DNA of 64,000 bases from Streptomyces sp. NBC_00287 (GTDB lineage Bacteria > Actinomycetota > Actinomycetes > Streptomycetales > Streptomycetaceae), in the NCBI RefSeq assembly GCF_036173105.1, contig NZ_CP108053.1, positions 7,564,001-7,628,000 on the forward strand, given 5' to 3'. A program made the translations under genes and the position numbers. Below the pieces are notes generated by a model. That model was not told where the DNA came from. It worked only from the letters and a program-made list of their open reading frames with translations, and ran no database searches. Numbering within the stretch: the stretch's first letter is position 1; each line of letters begins with the position of its first letter. Positions 7,366 to 17,077 of this stretch are shown one piece after another.

Positions 7366-10188
7366 ATGAGTCACACGGCTGAAGCAGGCGGTCTCCGTAC
7401 GGCGGAGGCCGTCCCCGTGCGACTCGCCGCCGTCTTCCTGCCCGCGCCCCTCCCACGCGAGGGCCGGATCGCCTTCTGGGACCCCGAGGACGGCCCCCTG
7501 CCCGTGGGCCCGGAACCCACCGAGCTGACGGTCGTACGGCGACACGGCTCCGGTGTCCGCCGCAGGCCGGCCCCCGCGCTGACCCTCCCGCTCGACGCCG
7601 CGCTGCCCCTCCTCGTGCGCGCCCGCCGCGACCCCGCCGCCCACCCCGCCACCGCCGCCTGGGGCGCCGCCGCCCAGCACGCGCTACGGCTCACCGCGCG
7701 CGGTCGGCTCCTGCCCGGACTGACGCCGACCGGCCACGACGCCTGGCGGGCCGGACCCCTCGACCCGGACGACATCGCGCACCTGCGGGCCATCGCCGCC
7801 GCCCTGCCCCACGAAGGCCACGCGGTCCCGCTGCCGGGGCCGGGACCGCTCCGGCTGCCCGAGCCGGAAGCGCTGATGCGCTCCTTCCTGGACGCGGTCG
7901 CGGACACCCTGCCCCGCACCCCGGCCGCTCCCCACGCCTCCGGGAAGCCCTTCGCGGACCGCCGCCCGCAGCGCCTGCCCGAGGCCCACGACTGGGCCGC
8001 CGAGGTCGCCGCCGGGATGGACGCGGGCGTAAGGATCTCGCTGCGCCTGGATCTGTCGGCGCATGAGCTGTTCGACGCCGAGGAGGGCGTCCGCAGCGCG
8101 GGCGCGGCGATCGTCCAGGTACACAGCCTCGCCGACCCCACCCTGGTCGCCGACGCGGCGGCACTGTGGGCGGGCGCGGCGGACACCGCCTTCGGCCCCC
8201 GCGCGCGGGTCGACGCGGCACTCGCGGTGCGCCGCGCGGCCCGCGTCTGGCCGCCGCTCGACCGACTCGCCGAGCAGGACGTGCCCGACGTACTGGCCCT
8301 GTCCGACGAGGAGTTGGGCGATCTTCTGGGGGTGGCGGCGACCCGGCTCGCGGCGGCGGGCGTTGGCGTGCACTGGCCCCGGGACCTCGCCCAGGACCTG
8401 ACCGCCGCCGCGGTGGTACGACCCGCCCCGGGCTCGGCGACCGACGGCACCGGCTTCTTCGAGAGCGAGGAACTGCTCCAGTTCCGCTGGCAGTTGGCGC
8501 TCGGCGGGGAACCGCTCAGCGAGGCCGAGATGGACGCGCTCGCCGAGGCGCACCGCCCGGTCGTCCGGCTGCGCGACCACTGGGTGCTGGTGGACCCGGC
8601 CCTCGTACGCAAGGCCCGTAAGCGCGAACTGGGCCTGCTCGACCCGGTCGACGCGCTCTCCGTCGCCCTCACCGGCACGGCGGAGGTCGACGGAGAGTCG
8701 GTGGAGGCGGTGCCCGTCGGCGCCCTCGCCGCCCTGCGCGACCGGCTGACGGCGGGCGTCCGCCCCGCCGCGCCGCCGCCGGGCCTGGACGCCACCCTGC
8801 GCGACTACCAACTCCGGGGCCTGGCCTGGCTGGACCTCATGACCTCCCTCGGCCTCGGCGGCTGCCTCGCCGACGACATGGGACTCGGCAAGACCATCAC
8901 CCTCATCGCCCTGCACCTGAAGCGGGCCCGCAGCGAACCGACCCTGGTGGTCTGCCCGGCCTCCCTGCTCGGCAACTGGCAGCGCGAGATCATCCGCTTC
9001 GCGCCCGGCGTCCCCGTCCGCCGCTTCCACGGCCCCGACCGCACCCTGGACGACCTGGCCGGAGGCTTCGTCCTCACGACGTACGGCACCATGCGGTCGG
9101 CGGCGCCCGTCCTCGCCCAGCAGGCCTGGGGCATGGTCGTCGCGGACGAGGCACAGCACGTGAAGAACCCGTACTCGGCCACGGCGAAGGCACTGCGCAC
9201 GATTGAGACCCCGGCGCGGGTGGCGCTCACCGGCACACCGGTGGAGAACAACCTCTCCGAGCTGTGGGCCCTGCTGGACTGGACGACCCCGGGACTGCTC
9301 GGCCCCCTGAAGTCCTTCCGCGCCCGGCACGCGCGTGCCGTGGAGAACGGCGAGGACGAGGAGGCGGTGGAGCGGCTGGCGCGACTGGTGCGGCCCTTCC
9401 TTCTGCGCCGCAAGAAGTCCGACCCCGGGATCGTCCCTGAGCTGCCGCCCAAGACGGAGACCGACCATCCGGTGCCGCTCACCCGCGAACAGGCCGCGCT
9501 GTACGAGGCGGTGGTGCGGGAGTCGATGCTCGCCATCGAGACGACGGAGGGCATCGCGCGCAGGGGCCTGGTCCTGAAGCTGCTCTCGGCGCTCAAGCAG
9601 ATCTGCGACCACCCGGCGCTGTACCTGAAGGAACCCGCCGTGGCCGAGGCCCTGGTGACCCGCTCGGGCAAGCTGGCGTTGCTGGACGAACTCCTGGACA
9701 CGCTGCTGTCGGAGGACGGCTCGGCGCTGGTCTTCACGCAGTACGTGGGGATGGCCCGTCTGATCACCTCCCACCTCGCCTCCCGCGCGGTCCCCGTGGA
9801 CCTCCTGCACGGCGGCACACCGATCCCCGAGCGCGAACGCATGGTGGACCGCTTCCAGGCGGGCGAGACCCCGGTCCTGGTGCTCTCCCTGAAGGCGGCC
9901 GGCACCGGTCTGAACCTCACCCGAGCCGGTCATGTCGTCCACTTCGACCGCTGGTGGAACCCGGCCGTCGAGGAACAGGCCACCGACCGCGCCTACCGCA
10001 TCGGCCAGACCCAGCCGGTCCAGGTCCACCGCCTCATCACGGAGGGCACGATCGAGGACCGGATCGCCGAGATGCTGGAGTCCAAGCGGGCTTTGGCCGA
10101 CGCGATCCTGGGTTCCGGCGAATCGGCCCTCACGGAACTGACGGACCGTGAGCTGTCCGACCTGGTCTCCCTGCGGAGGACGTCATGA
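7366..10188 (+). CDS. SNF2/Rad54-family DEAD/DEAH box helicase
   Basis: A 940-residue SNF2-type ATPase, a DNA translocase expected to remodel protein-DNA complexes. The N-terminal half (about 1-450) is the bacterial SNF2-associated region. The motor starts with LRDYQLRGLAWLDLM, Walker A DDMGLGKTITLIA, motif II DEAQHVKN, and motif III LTGTPVENNLSELWALLD. The second lobe has VLSLKAAGTGLNLTRAGHV and the arginine-finger motif VEEQATDRAYRIGQ. ATG 7366 follows GGCAGGAAG and sits downstream of a damage-type promoter. Its stop overlaps the SWIM gene as ATGA. Helicase and SWIM protein very likely act together, perhaps in repair given the promoter (inference). Confidence 0.93.
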   Translation: MSHTAEAGGLRTAEAVPVRLAAVFLPAPLPREGRIAFWDPEDGPLPVGPEPTELTVVRRHGSGVRRRPAPALTLPLDAALPLLVRARRDPAAHPATAAWGAAAQHALRLTARGRLLPGLTPTGHDAWRAGPLDPDDIAHLRAIAAALPHEGHAVPLPGPGPLRLPEPEALMRSFLDAVADTLPRTPAAPHASGKPFADRRPQRLPEAHDWAAEVAAGMDAGVRISLRLDLSAHELFDAEEGVRSAGAAIVQVHSLADPTLVADAAALWAGAADTAFGPRARVDAALAVRRAARVWPPLDRLAEQDVPDVLALSDEELGDLLGVAATRLAAAGVGVHWPRDLAQDLTAAAVVRPAPGSATDGTGFFESEELLQFRWQLALGGEPLSEAEMDALAEAHRPVVRLRDHWVLVDPALVRKARKRELGLLDPVDALSVALTGTAEVDGESVEAVPVGALAALRDRLTAGVRPAAPPPGLDATLRDYQLRGLAWLDLMTSLGLGGCLADDMGLGKTITLIALHLKRARSEPTLVVCPASLLGNWQREIIRFAPGVPVRRFHGPDRTLDDLAGGFVLTTYGTMRSAAPVLAQQAWGMVVADEAQHVKNPYSATAKALRTIETPARVALTGTPVENNLSELWALLDWTTPGLLGPLKSFRARHARAVENGEDEEAVERLARLVRPFLLRRKKSDPGIVPELPPKTETDHPVPLTREQAALYEAVVRESMLAIETTEGIARRGLVLKLLSALKQICDHPALYLKEPAVAEALVTRSGKLALLDELLDTLLSEDGSALVFTQYVGMARLITSHLASRAVPVDLLHGGTPIPERERMVDRFQAGETPVLVLSLKAAGTGLNLTRAGHVVHFDRWWNPAVEEQATDRAYRIGQTQPVQVHRLITEGTIEDRIAEMLESKRALADAILGSGESALTELTDRELSDLVSLRRTS

Positions 10189-12212
10189 CACCCCGCCCGT
10201 CGGAGGAGGCCCGACGCGCGTTGCGGGCGGCGCGGGAGCGAGCGGAAGCGCCGGAGGGGACGGGGTTGCAGCCGGCGGAGGGCGCGGGGGCGCCCGAGGC
10301 GACGGCCGAGAAGCAGGAGGCCCATCCGGCCGACGAGGCACGCGCGGCACTGCGGCGCGCCGCCACGCAGCACGCCGATACGTCTGCCGGGGCAGGCACG
10401 CCCGCACCCGCACAGGGCACGGGCCCTGCTGACCAACCCGCGGCGCGCCCCGCGGATGTCGCACGGGAGGCGCTGCGTGCCGCGCGCCGGGACAGGCGCC
10501 AGACCGAGCCGGACCCCGCGAACACGGGCGCCGGGCCGGCGCGTACTCCCCGCCGTCCCGCGCACCCGACGAGCAGTGACACGCCCGCAGTCCGGGCACG
10601 GGCCCTGCGGGAGCTGCTCACCGACGCCTTCCGGCTGCCCGCCGAGGCGGAGTTGCCGGAGGAGGAGCCCAGCGAGACCGGCTCCGCCGCGGGCGTCCTC
10701 CGGGACCGCGACGACCCTTCTCTGTCAGAGAGCCGCGCGGATCGGACGGCGGCCTCGGACGCCGGCCGGGCGGCCCCGCGTGGTGGCGGCTCGGTCTCAA
10801 GAGGTGGCCGGGGGAGGGCAGACAGCCCGGCCGACGACGCTTCCCCTTCGTCCGCTGCGGACGCGGCGCCCGGCCATGCACTCACCCCGCCCTTCAACAC
10901 CTCCGACCGCGAGGACGCCAGGCCGACCGCCCCCCGCCTCCCCCGCACCATGGCCGCCCCCTCCCGGGACAGCGACCTCCGGCGTACCTTCCCCGCCTTT
11001 CCGCCCCGGGGGTCCGGCGACGTCGGGTTTGCCGAGACCTGGTGGGGCAATGCCTGGGTGGCGGCCCTGGAAGAAGGGGCGCTCGATGCCAAGCGGCTCG
11101 CGCGGGGGCGTGGGTATGCCGAGCAGGGGCATGTGGATGCCATCACCGTTACGCCCGGGCTGGTCCTCGCGTATGTGAAGGGCAGCCGACCTCGGCCGTA
11201 CCGCGTGCAGGTGCGGTTGCGGACCCTCGACGACGCCGAGTGGGAGCGGTTCCTGGACGCCGCCGCCGATCGGCCGGGGCATATCGCCGCGCTGCTCGAC
11301 AAGGAGATGCCGCACTCCCTCGCCGAGTGCGGGGTGCCTTTGCTGCCCGGGCCGCGGGATCTGGACCCCCGTTGCAGCTGCCCGGACTCCGGGCACCCCT
11401 GCAAGCACGCGGCCGCCCTCTGCTATCAGACGGCACGTCTGCTCGACGCCGACCCCTTCGTACTGCTCCTGCTGCGTGGCCGCGGTGAGCGTGAGCTGCT
11501 CGACGCGCTGTCCCGCCTCAGCGCCGCGAGGGCGGCCCGTGCCGCGCAGGACCAGGAGCCGGCGCCGCTGCCGGGCGTGCGGGCGAGCGAGGCTCTCGCG
11601 CCCCGCCAACTCCCGCCTCTCCCAACGCCGTTGCCCGTTCCGCCGTACCCCGAGCAGCCCCCGGTCTATCCGGCGGCGCCGGGCGGCCCGGACCCGTTCG
11701 CGCTGGACCAACTGGCCACCGACGCGGCCGCCCGCGCGCACGCGCTGCTCGGCACCGGACGTGACCCGCTCGCGGAGCTGACGCTGTGGCAGGACGCCGT
11801 AAGGCTCGCCGCGGCCCGCCCCGGTTCCGGCCTCACCGCAGGCACCCGCGCCCTGTACTCCTCGCTCGCCTCCGCCGCCGACCGCACGCCCGCCGAACTG
11901 GCCCGGGCGGTCGCCGCGTGGCGCCAGGGCGGCGCGGAGGGACTCGCCGTACTGGAAGAGGCGTGGGATCCGCCGGCCGGCCGCTTCGACCGGGCCCGCC
12001 CGCTCCTCCTCGCCGCCGATCTCCCCGCCTTCCGCCCCTGGCGCAACCGCCTCACCCACCCCCGCGGCCATGTCCAGCTCCGCCTCGGCCGCGACGGCCT
12101 CTGGTACGCCTACGAATCGGAACCGGGCCACGACGACTGGTGGCCCCGCGGCACCCCGGACCTGGACCCGGTCGGCGCCCTGACCGGCCTGGGCGGCCCC
12201 GTCGAACCATGA
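10185..12212 (+). CDS. SWIM zinc-finger protein, partner of the SNF2 helicase
   Basis: A 675-residue protein with a central SWIM zinc finger, CSCPDSGHPCKHAAAL (CxC...CxH), near residues 395-410. This finger type binds DNA or protein and is often encoded beside bacterial SNF2 helicases. The first 250 residues are low-complexity and charged, with repeated segments such as DEARAALRRA and VAREALRAARRD that look like short helical repeats. Before the finger lies the conserved segment FAETWWGNAWVAALE. The C-terminus ends with LRLGRDGLWYAYESEPGHDDWW. It overlaps the helicase stop by four bases. The variable N-terminus has weaker protein character than the rest and may be a linker. Confidence 0.85.
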   Translation: MTPRPSEEARRALRAARERAEAPEGTGLQPAEGAGAPEATAEKQEAHPADEARAALRRAATQHADTSAGAGTPAPAQGTGPADQPAARPADVAREALRAARRDRRQTEPDPANTGAGPARTPRRPAHPTSSDTPAVRARALRELLTDAFRLPAEAELPEEEPSETGSAAGVLRDRDDPSLSESRADRTAASDAGRAAPRGGGSVSRGGRGRADSPADDASPSSAADAAPGHALTPPFNTSDREDARPTAPRLPRTMAAPSRDSDLRRTFPAFPPRGSGDVGFAETWWGNAWVAALEEGALDAKRLARGRGYAEQGHVDAITVTPGLVLAYVKGSRPRPYRVQVRLRTLDDAEWERFLDAAADRPGHIAALLDKEMPHSLAECGVPLLPGPRDLDPRCSCPDSGHPCKHAAALCYQTARLLDADPFVLLLLRGRGERELLDALSRLSAARAARAAQDQEPAPLPGVRASEALAPRQLPPLPTPLPVPPYPEQPPVYPAAPGGPDPFALDQLATDAAARAHALLGTGRDPLAELTLWQDAVRLAAARPGSGLTAGTRALYSSLASAADRTPAELARAVAAWRQGGAEGLAVLEEAWDPPAGRFDRARPLLLAADLPAFRPWRNRLTHPRGHVQLRLGRDGLWYAYESEPGHDDWWPRGTPDLDPVGALTGLGGPVEP

Positions 12213-12241
12213 GCCCGCGGCGACGGCGCCCCGGTCCTCAC

Positions 12242-12260
12242 CCTCCGTTTCAGCCGGAGG
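12242..12260. terminator. Small hairpin between convergent genes
   Basis: CCTCCG (12242-12247) pairs with CGGAGG (12255-12260) across a 7-base loop, between the SWIM gene stop and the stop of the convergent secreted protein gene. There is no T-tract, which is normal for Streptomyces terminators. The stem is short, so this is a modest candidate. Confidence 0.4.
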
Positions 12261-12262
12261 TC

Positions 12263-13372
12263 TCAGCCGAACCGCAGGATCCGCGGCGCGAAGGTGCCCT
12301 CGGGACCGTCCGCGCGGCCCACCGACCACACCGTTTCCGTGCCCGGCACCGGCGCCAGCCGCAGCACCGAGGAGTCACCCTCACCGACCACCGCCGGTTC
12401 GCTGTACTCGGTGAACGACTCTCCGTTCCAGGCAAGGAAATCCGGCCCGGCGACAAGCGGCGGAGAGCTGCCCGGCGGGCCCCACTTCAGCGAGCGGGCC
12501 ACCGCGACCCAGCCCAGCTCGCCGGACGCGGTGGGCGACAGTGAGGTGATCCCGCCGAAGTCGGTGGGCAAGGACACCCGGCTCCACGCCTGCCCGTCGA
12601 AGCGGACCAGCAGCGGCGGAATCGGCCGGCCCACGGGGCCTCCGACAAACCCGGCCGTGCCACCCGCCCACACCTCCGTCGGCGAGACCGCCAGCACACT
12701 GCCCACGGCCGACCGAGGGAACCCATCCACGATCGTCTGCTGCCACGCTTGTCCGTCCCAGTGCGACACGGCCGCACCCGAGCCGGTGGCACCCGCGGCC
12801 CAGACGTCGTCGGCCGCCAGGATGTGCAAGCCGTACACGGATCCCGGTGGCACCGGCAGATCCCGCCAGCCGCGCCCGTCCCAGCGCAGCAACACCTGCG
12901 CGCCGTCCCGGGAACCGATCAGCCAGGTCTCACCGCCACCGGCGACGACTTCGGTCAGCGCCACACCGCGCGGCGCCCGGCTCTCGGACCAGGCGGTGCC
13001 GCCGTAGCGGAGCAGGTGGGCGCCGCCCGCCGAGTCACGGCCGACCGCCCAGACAGCGGTCGGTGAGGTCGCGGCGATGGACAGCAGCTCTCCCTGCCAG
13101 CCGACCCCGGGCAGGCTCTGGCGCTGCCACGCGGTTCCGTCCCAGCGCAGCATCAGCGGGAAGCCCGGCGCCTCGCGGCCGACGGCGTCGGCACCCACCG
13201 CCCACGCCCGGTCGGGACCGAACGCGACGGCCTCGTTCAGCGCGGCCTGGGGGCGTACCTGTGCCGGGACCGGAACGTGCTGCCAGGACACGGTTTCCGC
13301 CGCGGCCGAGGACATGATGGCGATGACGGTCATGGCGGCAGCGAGGGCCGCGACGAGAAGTCTGCGTGCCAT
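12263..13372 (-). CDS. Secreted W-rich repeat protein (predicted beta-propeller), second of a pair
   Basis: A 369-residue protein with a Sec-type signal peptide: MARR, a hydrophobic core of about 20 residues, then AAAETVSW. The mature part repeats a blade-like pattern of the form LRWDGTAWQRQ, LLRWDGRGWRDLPVP, SHWDGQAWQQTIVDGF and VRFDGQAWSRVSLP alternating with VWAVGRDS or VWAGGTAG segments. This strongly suggests a beta-propeller of five to seven blades. No catalytic motif is evident, so it may bind or protect something at the cell surface. It starts two bases after the stop of the upstream paralogue, so the two are one operon. Confidence 0.8.
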   Translation of the reverse strand: MARRLLVAALAAAMTVIAIMSSAAAETVSWQHVPVPAQVRPQAALNEAVAFGPDRAWAVGADAVGREAPGFPLMLRWDGTAWQRQSLPGVGWQGELLSIAATSPTAVWAVGRDSAGGAHLLRYGGTAWSESRAPRGVALTEVVAGGGETWLIGSRDGAQVLLRWDGRGWRDLPVPPGSVYGLHILAADDVWAAGATGSGAAVSHWDGQAWQQTIVDGFPRSAVGSVLAVSPTEVWAGGTAGFVGGPVGRPIPPLLVRFDGQAWSRVSLPTDFGGITSLSPTASGELGWVAVARSLKWGPPGSSPPLVAGPDFLAWNGESFTEYSEPAVVGEGDSSVLRLAPVPGTETVWSVGRADGPEGTFAPRILRFG

Positions 13373-13374
13373 GG

Positions 13375-14442
13375 TCAGCCTCCCAGCCGCTCGCTCATCA
13401 GGTTCGGTTTCGAGCCGTAGATCTCGACGGTTCCGAAGGACAGCAGGGAGGACCCGGTCCTCGCCAGTGCACGCGGTTTGACGTCGATGGCGTTCGTGCG
13501 CTCCGGGCCGTAGGAGAAGGTGGTGCGGCGGCCGTCCACGCGCGCGTACTTCGACTGGAACGCGCGATCGCTGCGCACCGGAAGCCACAGCGCGCCGTCC
13601 GGGCCGCGCACCATGGCCTCGGTGAAGGTGTCGCCCAGCGGTGGGTAACTGGTGTGCCAGGCATGCCCGTTGAAGGTCATCAGGTAGGTGCGGGCCACGC
13701 CGTCGGTGTACTGGCTGCCGCCGATCGTGACCCGGCCGGACGGTTCGAGCAGCAGCGTGTGCACGTTGCTGTTCGACGGCAGCGGCACCTTCGCGTCCCG
13801 CCATATCGTGCCGTCCCAGCGCAGGACGGTGGTCCCGGTCCCGGTGCTGGTGTCCGCCCACGCCCAGGCGTCGGTGGCCGTGCGCGCGGTGATCCCCATC
13901 AGGTACAGCACACCGTCCGGGGTGGCCTGCGTGGTCCAGCCGGAACCGTCGTAGTGCAACACCTTCAGTCCGGTGGCGTCCTCACCGACCACCCAGGCGG
14001 CACCCGGTACGGCGGTGAAGTCCTGGTAGGTCCACAGGGTCTGCGGCAGCGGGACGGCACTCCACCCGCCCGCCGACCGGCGCAGGATCTCTCCAACTCC
14101 CGCCCGGTTGTGGAAGATCCACACTTCCTCGCCGACGAACTGCACCTCGCCGAGCCAGCCCGGCTCACCGGCGCCGGGGAAGGTCGTGTCCCGGCTCCAC
14201 GCCGTGCCGTCCCACCGGTACAGCATCGGCCGCAGTCCGTCGGCGGCGTGCTCGTACCCGCTGGCCCACGCCTCGCCCGGCCCACGGGCGGCGAGATCCT
14301 TTACTGTCACCGGCGGGGCCGCCGCAGGCACCGGCAGCGCCGACCAACTCGGCGTCACAGCAAGAGCGGGCGACACCATCGAGGCACACGCGATCACCAG
14401 GCACACAATGACCGCTCGGAGACCGTTCACGACACCGTTCAC
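13375..14442 (-). CDS. Secreted W-rich repeat protein (predicted beta-propeller), first of a pair
   Basis: A 355-residue exported protein with a signal peptide (hydrophobic run AVIVCLVIACASMVSPALA, probable cleavage after ALA). It shares the blade pattern of its downstream partner: YRWDGTAWSRDTTFP, HYDGSGWTTQATP and LRWDGTIWRDAKVPLP alternate with segments such as AWVVGEDATG. The two genes look like an ancient tandem duplication. The start could also be an internal GTG five codons later (VNGLRAV), which would shorten only the positively charged n-region. Function is unknown; the arrangement suggests paired surface or extracellular proteins. Confidence 0.78.
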   Translation of the reverse strand: MNGVVNGLRAVIVCLVIACASMVSPALAVTPSWSALPVPAAAPPVTVKDLAARGPGEAWASGYEHAADGLRPMLYRWDGTAWSRDTTFPGAGEPGWLGEVQFVGEEVWIFHNRAGVGEILRRSAGGWSAVPLPQTLWTYQDFTAVPGAAWVVGEDATGLKVLHYDGSGWTTQATPDGVLYLMGITARTATDAWAWADTSTGTGTTVLRWDGTIWRDAKVPLPSNSNVHTLLLEPSGRVTIGGSQYTDGVARTYLMTFNGHAWHTSYPPLGDTFTEAMVRGPDGALWLPVRSDRAFQSKYARVDGRRTTFSYGPERTNAIDVKPRALARTGSSLLSFGTVEIYGSKPNLMSERLGG

Positions 14443-14542
14443 GAGACCCCCAGTACGCGAAGGTCGCAGAGCCTATTGGCCGCCCCCACCCGTGAACAGA
14501 CGGCATTCCGCCGACCTCGGTGGAGACGTCACATCGAGGTGA

Positions 14543-15682
14543 GCAACTCCTCCAGCCCCCACAGGAACTCCTCCACCTCCGCTTTCGGGCCATCTTCCGC
14601 TGGCCCGCGCCAAGTGGACCACGACCGGCTGGGGGGTACTGGCTCAGGCCGTCTTCGCGGCCGGATTCGTCGGGGCCGTGGTGTACGCCGCGACGGACGG
14701 GACGGGTGCCTCGGACGTCCTGCTGGTCCTCGCGGCCGGGAGCCGACTGGCCGAGTACGTCAACAACACAGTGACGCAGACCCAGTTCTACCGATCGATC
14801 TGGCTGGACGTGTCGCGACGGCTGGCCTGGCTGGAGGACTTCGCCGAGGCGGACCGCGCCGAGGCCGGCCGGGCCGCGCCCGAACGCCTGGGCCGGGGGA
14901 TCCAGTTGGAGAACGTCTCGTTCCGGTATCCCGGGAGCGAGAAGCCCGTTCTGGAGGACATCAGCCTCGACCTCCCCGCGGGCAAGGTGATCGCCCTGGT
15001 CGGTGAGAACGGGGCGGGCAAGAGCAGCCTGGTGAAGCTGCTGTGCCGGTTCTACGCACCGACCGCCGGCACCATCCGGGTGGACGGAACCGACCTCGCC
15101 GCACTCTCCTCGGCCGACTGGCGCGCCCGGGTCAGCGGGGCGTTCCAGGACTTCTTCCGCTTCGAGTACCCCGTGTACCAGTCGGTCGGCGTCGGTGACC
15201 TGCCGCGCCTGGACGACCCTGCGGCCACCCGTACCGCGCTGGTCCGGGCGGGCGCCGAGGACCTGGTGTCCGGGCTGCCGCACGGACTGGACACCCAGCT
15301 GGGCACGGCGTGGGAGAAAGGCGTGGACCTCTCCCACGGCCAGTGGCAGAAGATCGCCCTGGCCCGTGGCTTCGTCCGGGACACCCCGCTGCTGCTGGTG
15401 CTCGACGAGCCGACCTCGGCCCTCGACGCAGAAATGGAGCACGCGCTCTTCGAGCGGTACGCGCAGGCGGCCCGGGACGAGCGGCAGCGCGACTCCGGGC
15501 GGATCACGCTGCTGGTCTCGCACCGCTTCTCCACCATCCAGATGGCCGACTTGATCGTCGTCCTCGACGGTTCCCGACTGGTCGAGTACGGCACCCACGA
15601 GGAACTCGTGGCCCGCCGCGGCCAGTACCACGACCTCTACTCCCTCCAGGCCTCCTCGTACCGGGCAGGTGCCCGCCGATGA
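14543..15682 (+). pseudogene. Truncated ABC exporter half-transporter (TMD-NBD), N-terminus missing
   Basis: The frame opens at 14543 after an in-frame stop (TGA 14540-14542) and gives the end of an exporter membrane domain (GWGVLAQAVFAAGFVGAVV onwards) followed by a complete nucleotide-binding domain. The ATPase has Walker A GENGAGKSSLVKLL, a Q-loop in SGAFQDFFRFE, the signature region DLSHGQWQKIALARG and Walker B LLLVLDEPTSALDAE. LSGGQ is degenerate (LSHGQ), as in some peptide and lantibiotic exporters. Only about 335 residues can be read from the first plausible start, against about 600 for the family, so four or five membrane helices are lost. The stop overlaps the next fragment as ATGA, a remnant of an operon. 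Confidence 0.75.
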
Positions 15683-16142
15683 GCCGGACCCGTGGCACAC
15701 CCGCGACCGACACAGCGGCACTGGGCGAGATCGTGGACCGGGTGCGGCGCGTCCCCGACCGGTACCGCGACTTCGGACAGACCTCCGCCGAGGCCGCCTG
15801 GCAGTACGGCATCGGCGCGGAGTTGCTGGACGCGCTGACCGAGCTGGGCCTGCCGCACCGTTCGGCCGCCGGCGCCCCCCGGTACGACACCCTGGACCTG
15901 GCCAACGTCTCGCTCGCCCTGCCCTCGCCGCGTTTCATGGCCATGCGCGGCTGGTCAGCGGCGTTCCGCTCGGCCGGGCGGGCCGCTTCGGCCACCGACT
16001 ATGTCGTCGAGGTGGTGCCGAACTGTCCGCAGGGCCCGCACGATTCGACGTGCCGGCACGAGGCGTCCACCACGCTTCGCCAACTGCCCGGATTCACCGC
16101 CCCGGTGGACGGCCCCATCTCGCTGACCCGGCAGGTGCACTC
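15679..16142 (+). pseudogene. N-terminal fragment of an unidentified protein, cut at its 3' side
   Basis: Starting at the ATG that overlaps the ABC stop, about 155 residues read as real protein (ending around GFTAPVDGPISLTRQVHS). Then the frame runs into sequence whose coding sense is in another frame, an MFS transporter. Segments such as RVRRVPDRYRDFGQTSAEAA and VVEVVPNCPQGPHDST are hydrophilic and contain two cysteines. I do not recognise the family. Translational coupling to an exporter suggests it once belonged to an export or peptide-maturation operon. The long nominal frame continuing to 17034 is not protein-like after 16142. Confidence 0.6.
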
Positions 16143-16147
16143 ACCGG

Positions 16148-16674
16148 GACCGCCTCGGCAGACGCCGGGCCACGCTCATCTTCGACCTGCTCGGCTGGTC
16201 GGTGCCGATGCTGCTGTGGGCGATCGCGGACAACTTCTGGATGTTCCTCGCGGGCTACGTCCTGGCGTCCTGCTCGGCCGTGGTCAACACGTCGTTCAGC
16301 CTGATGGCGACGGAGGACACACCGGAGGCCGACCGCCCCCGCGTCTTCGCCGCGATCAAGCTCATCATCACGGCGGCCGGTCTGCTCAGGCCCGTCGCGG
16401 GCGGACTGATCGACGAGCACGGCACCGTGCCGACGCTGCGGGTGATCTACTTCGTCGGCGCGATCACCATGACGATCCACTTCCTGTGGCGGCACTGGCT
16501 CACCCACGAGACAGCGGCTGGCCGGATCGCCATGCACAACCGCCGGTCCCTCGGCATGGCCCGCAGCGTCCGCCAGAACGTCCGGATCTTCGCCCGGCTG
16601 GCACGCGAGCGCCGTGTGTGGCCGCTGATCGGCCTGTACATCTCGACGAACCTGGCCGGGACCGTTCCGCTGCC
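16148..16674 (+). pseudogene. Internal fragment of an MFS transporter
   Basis: In this frame the translation is a piece of a major-facilitator permease: ATLIFDLLGWSVPMLLWAIA, NFWMFLAGYVLASCSAVVNT, then LRVIYFVGAITMTIHFLWRH and VWPLIGLYISTNLAGTVP. That is roughly four membrane helices from the middle of a 12-helix protein. It has no start of its own in the expected place and its 3' side runs in frame into a HAD phosphatase. Both ends are therefore deletion junctions. The nominal open frame from GTG 16202 to 17077 is a chimera. Confidence 0.7.
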
Positions 16675-17077
16675 GGGCGTGACGGACCTGCTCCGCAGGG
16701 CCGAGGAGTCGGGCCTGTCCTGTGCCGTGGCGTCCAGCTCCCGCCGGGAGTCGGTCGAGCCGTATCTCCACCAGTACGGCATCCACGAGAAGTTCCGGGC
16801 GATCGTGACCCGCGAGGACGCCGAGCACCCCAAGCCCGCACCGGATCTGTACCGCAACGCGTTGCGGATCCTCGCGGTACGACCCGACGAGGCCGTGGCC
16901 CTGGAGGATTCCCTGCCAGGGGCGAAGGCGGCTCTCGCCGCGGGGATGCGGTGCATCGGGGTGCCGAGCCTTTTGACCCGACACCTCGAGTTCCCCGGCG
17001 GAGTGACTTCCCTGAACTCGCTCGCCGAGCTTGACGTGGACCACCTCTGTAAGAAGGGATTCCCTCATGAGCAATGA
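16675..17077 (+). pseudogene. HAD-superfamily phosphatase, C-terminal part fused in frame to the MFS relic
   Basis: The C-terminal 133 residues of the chimeric frame are a beta-phosphoglucomutase-like HAD hydrolase. They contain the motif II region LSCAVASSSRRESVEPYL, the motif III lysine in EDAEHPKPAPDLY and the motif IV acids in AVALEDSLPGAKAALAAG. The catalytic DxDxT nucleophile motif, which would lie upstream, is absent, so the fragment should be inactive. Its last 11 bases overlap the start of the DUF1349 gene, an intact arrangement that indicates the HAD and DUF1349 genes were the original neighbours and the MFS side was brought in by deletion. Confidence 0.7.

Noticed and set aside
16202..17077. 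Annotating the 291-codon frame as a functional MFS or phosphatase protein
   Set aside because: It joins four MFS helices to a HAD domain that lacks its catalytic Asp motif; both parts are incomplete.
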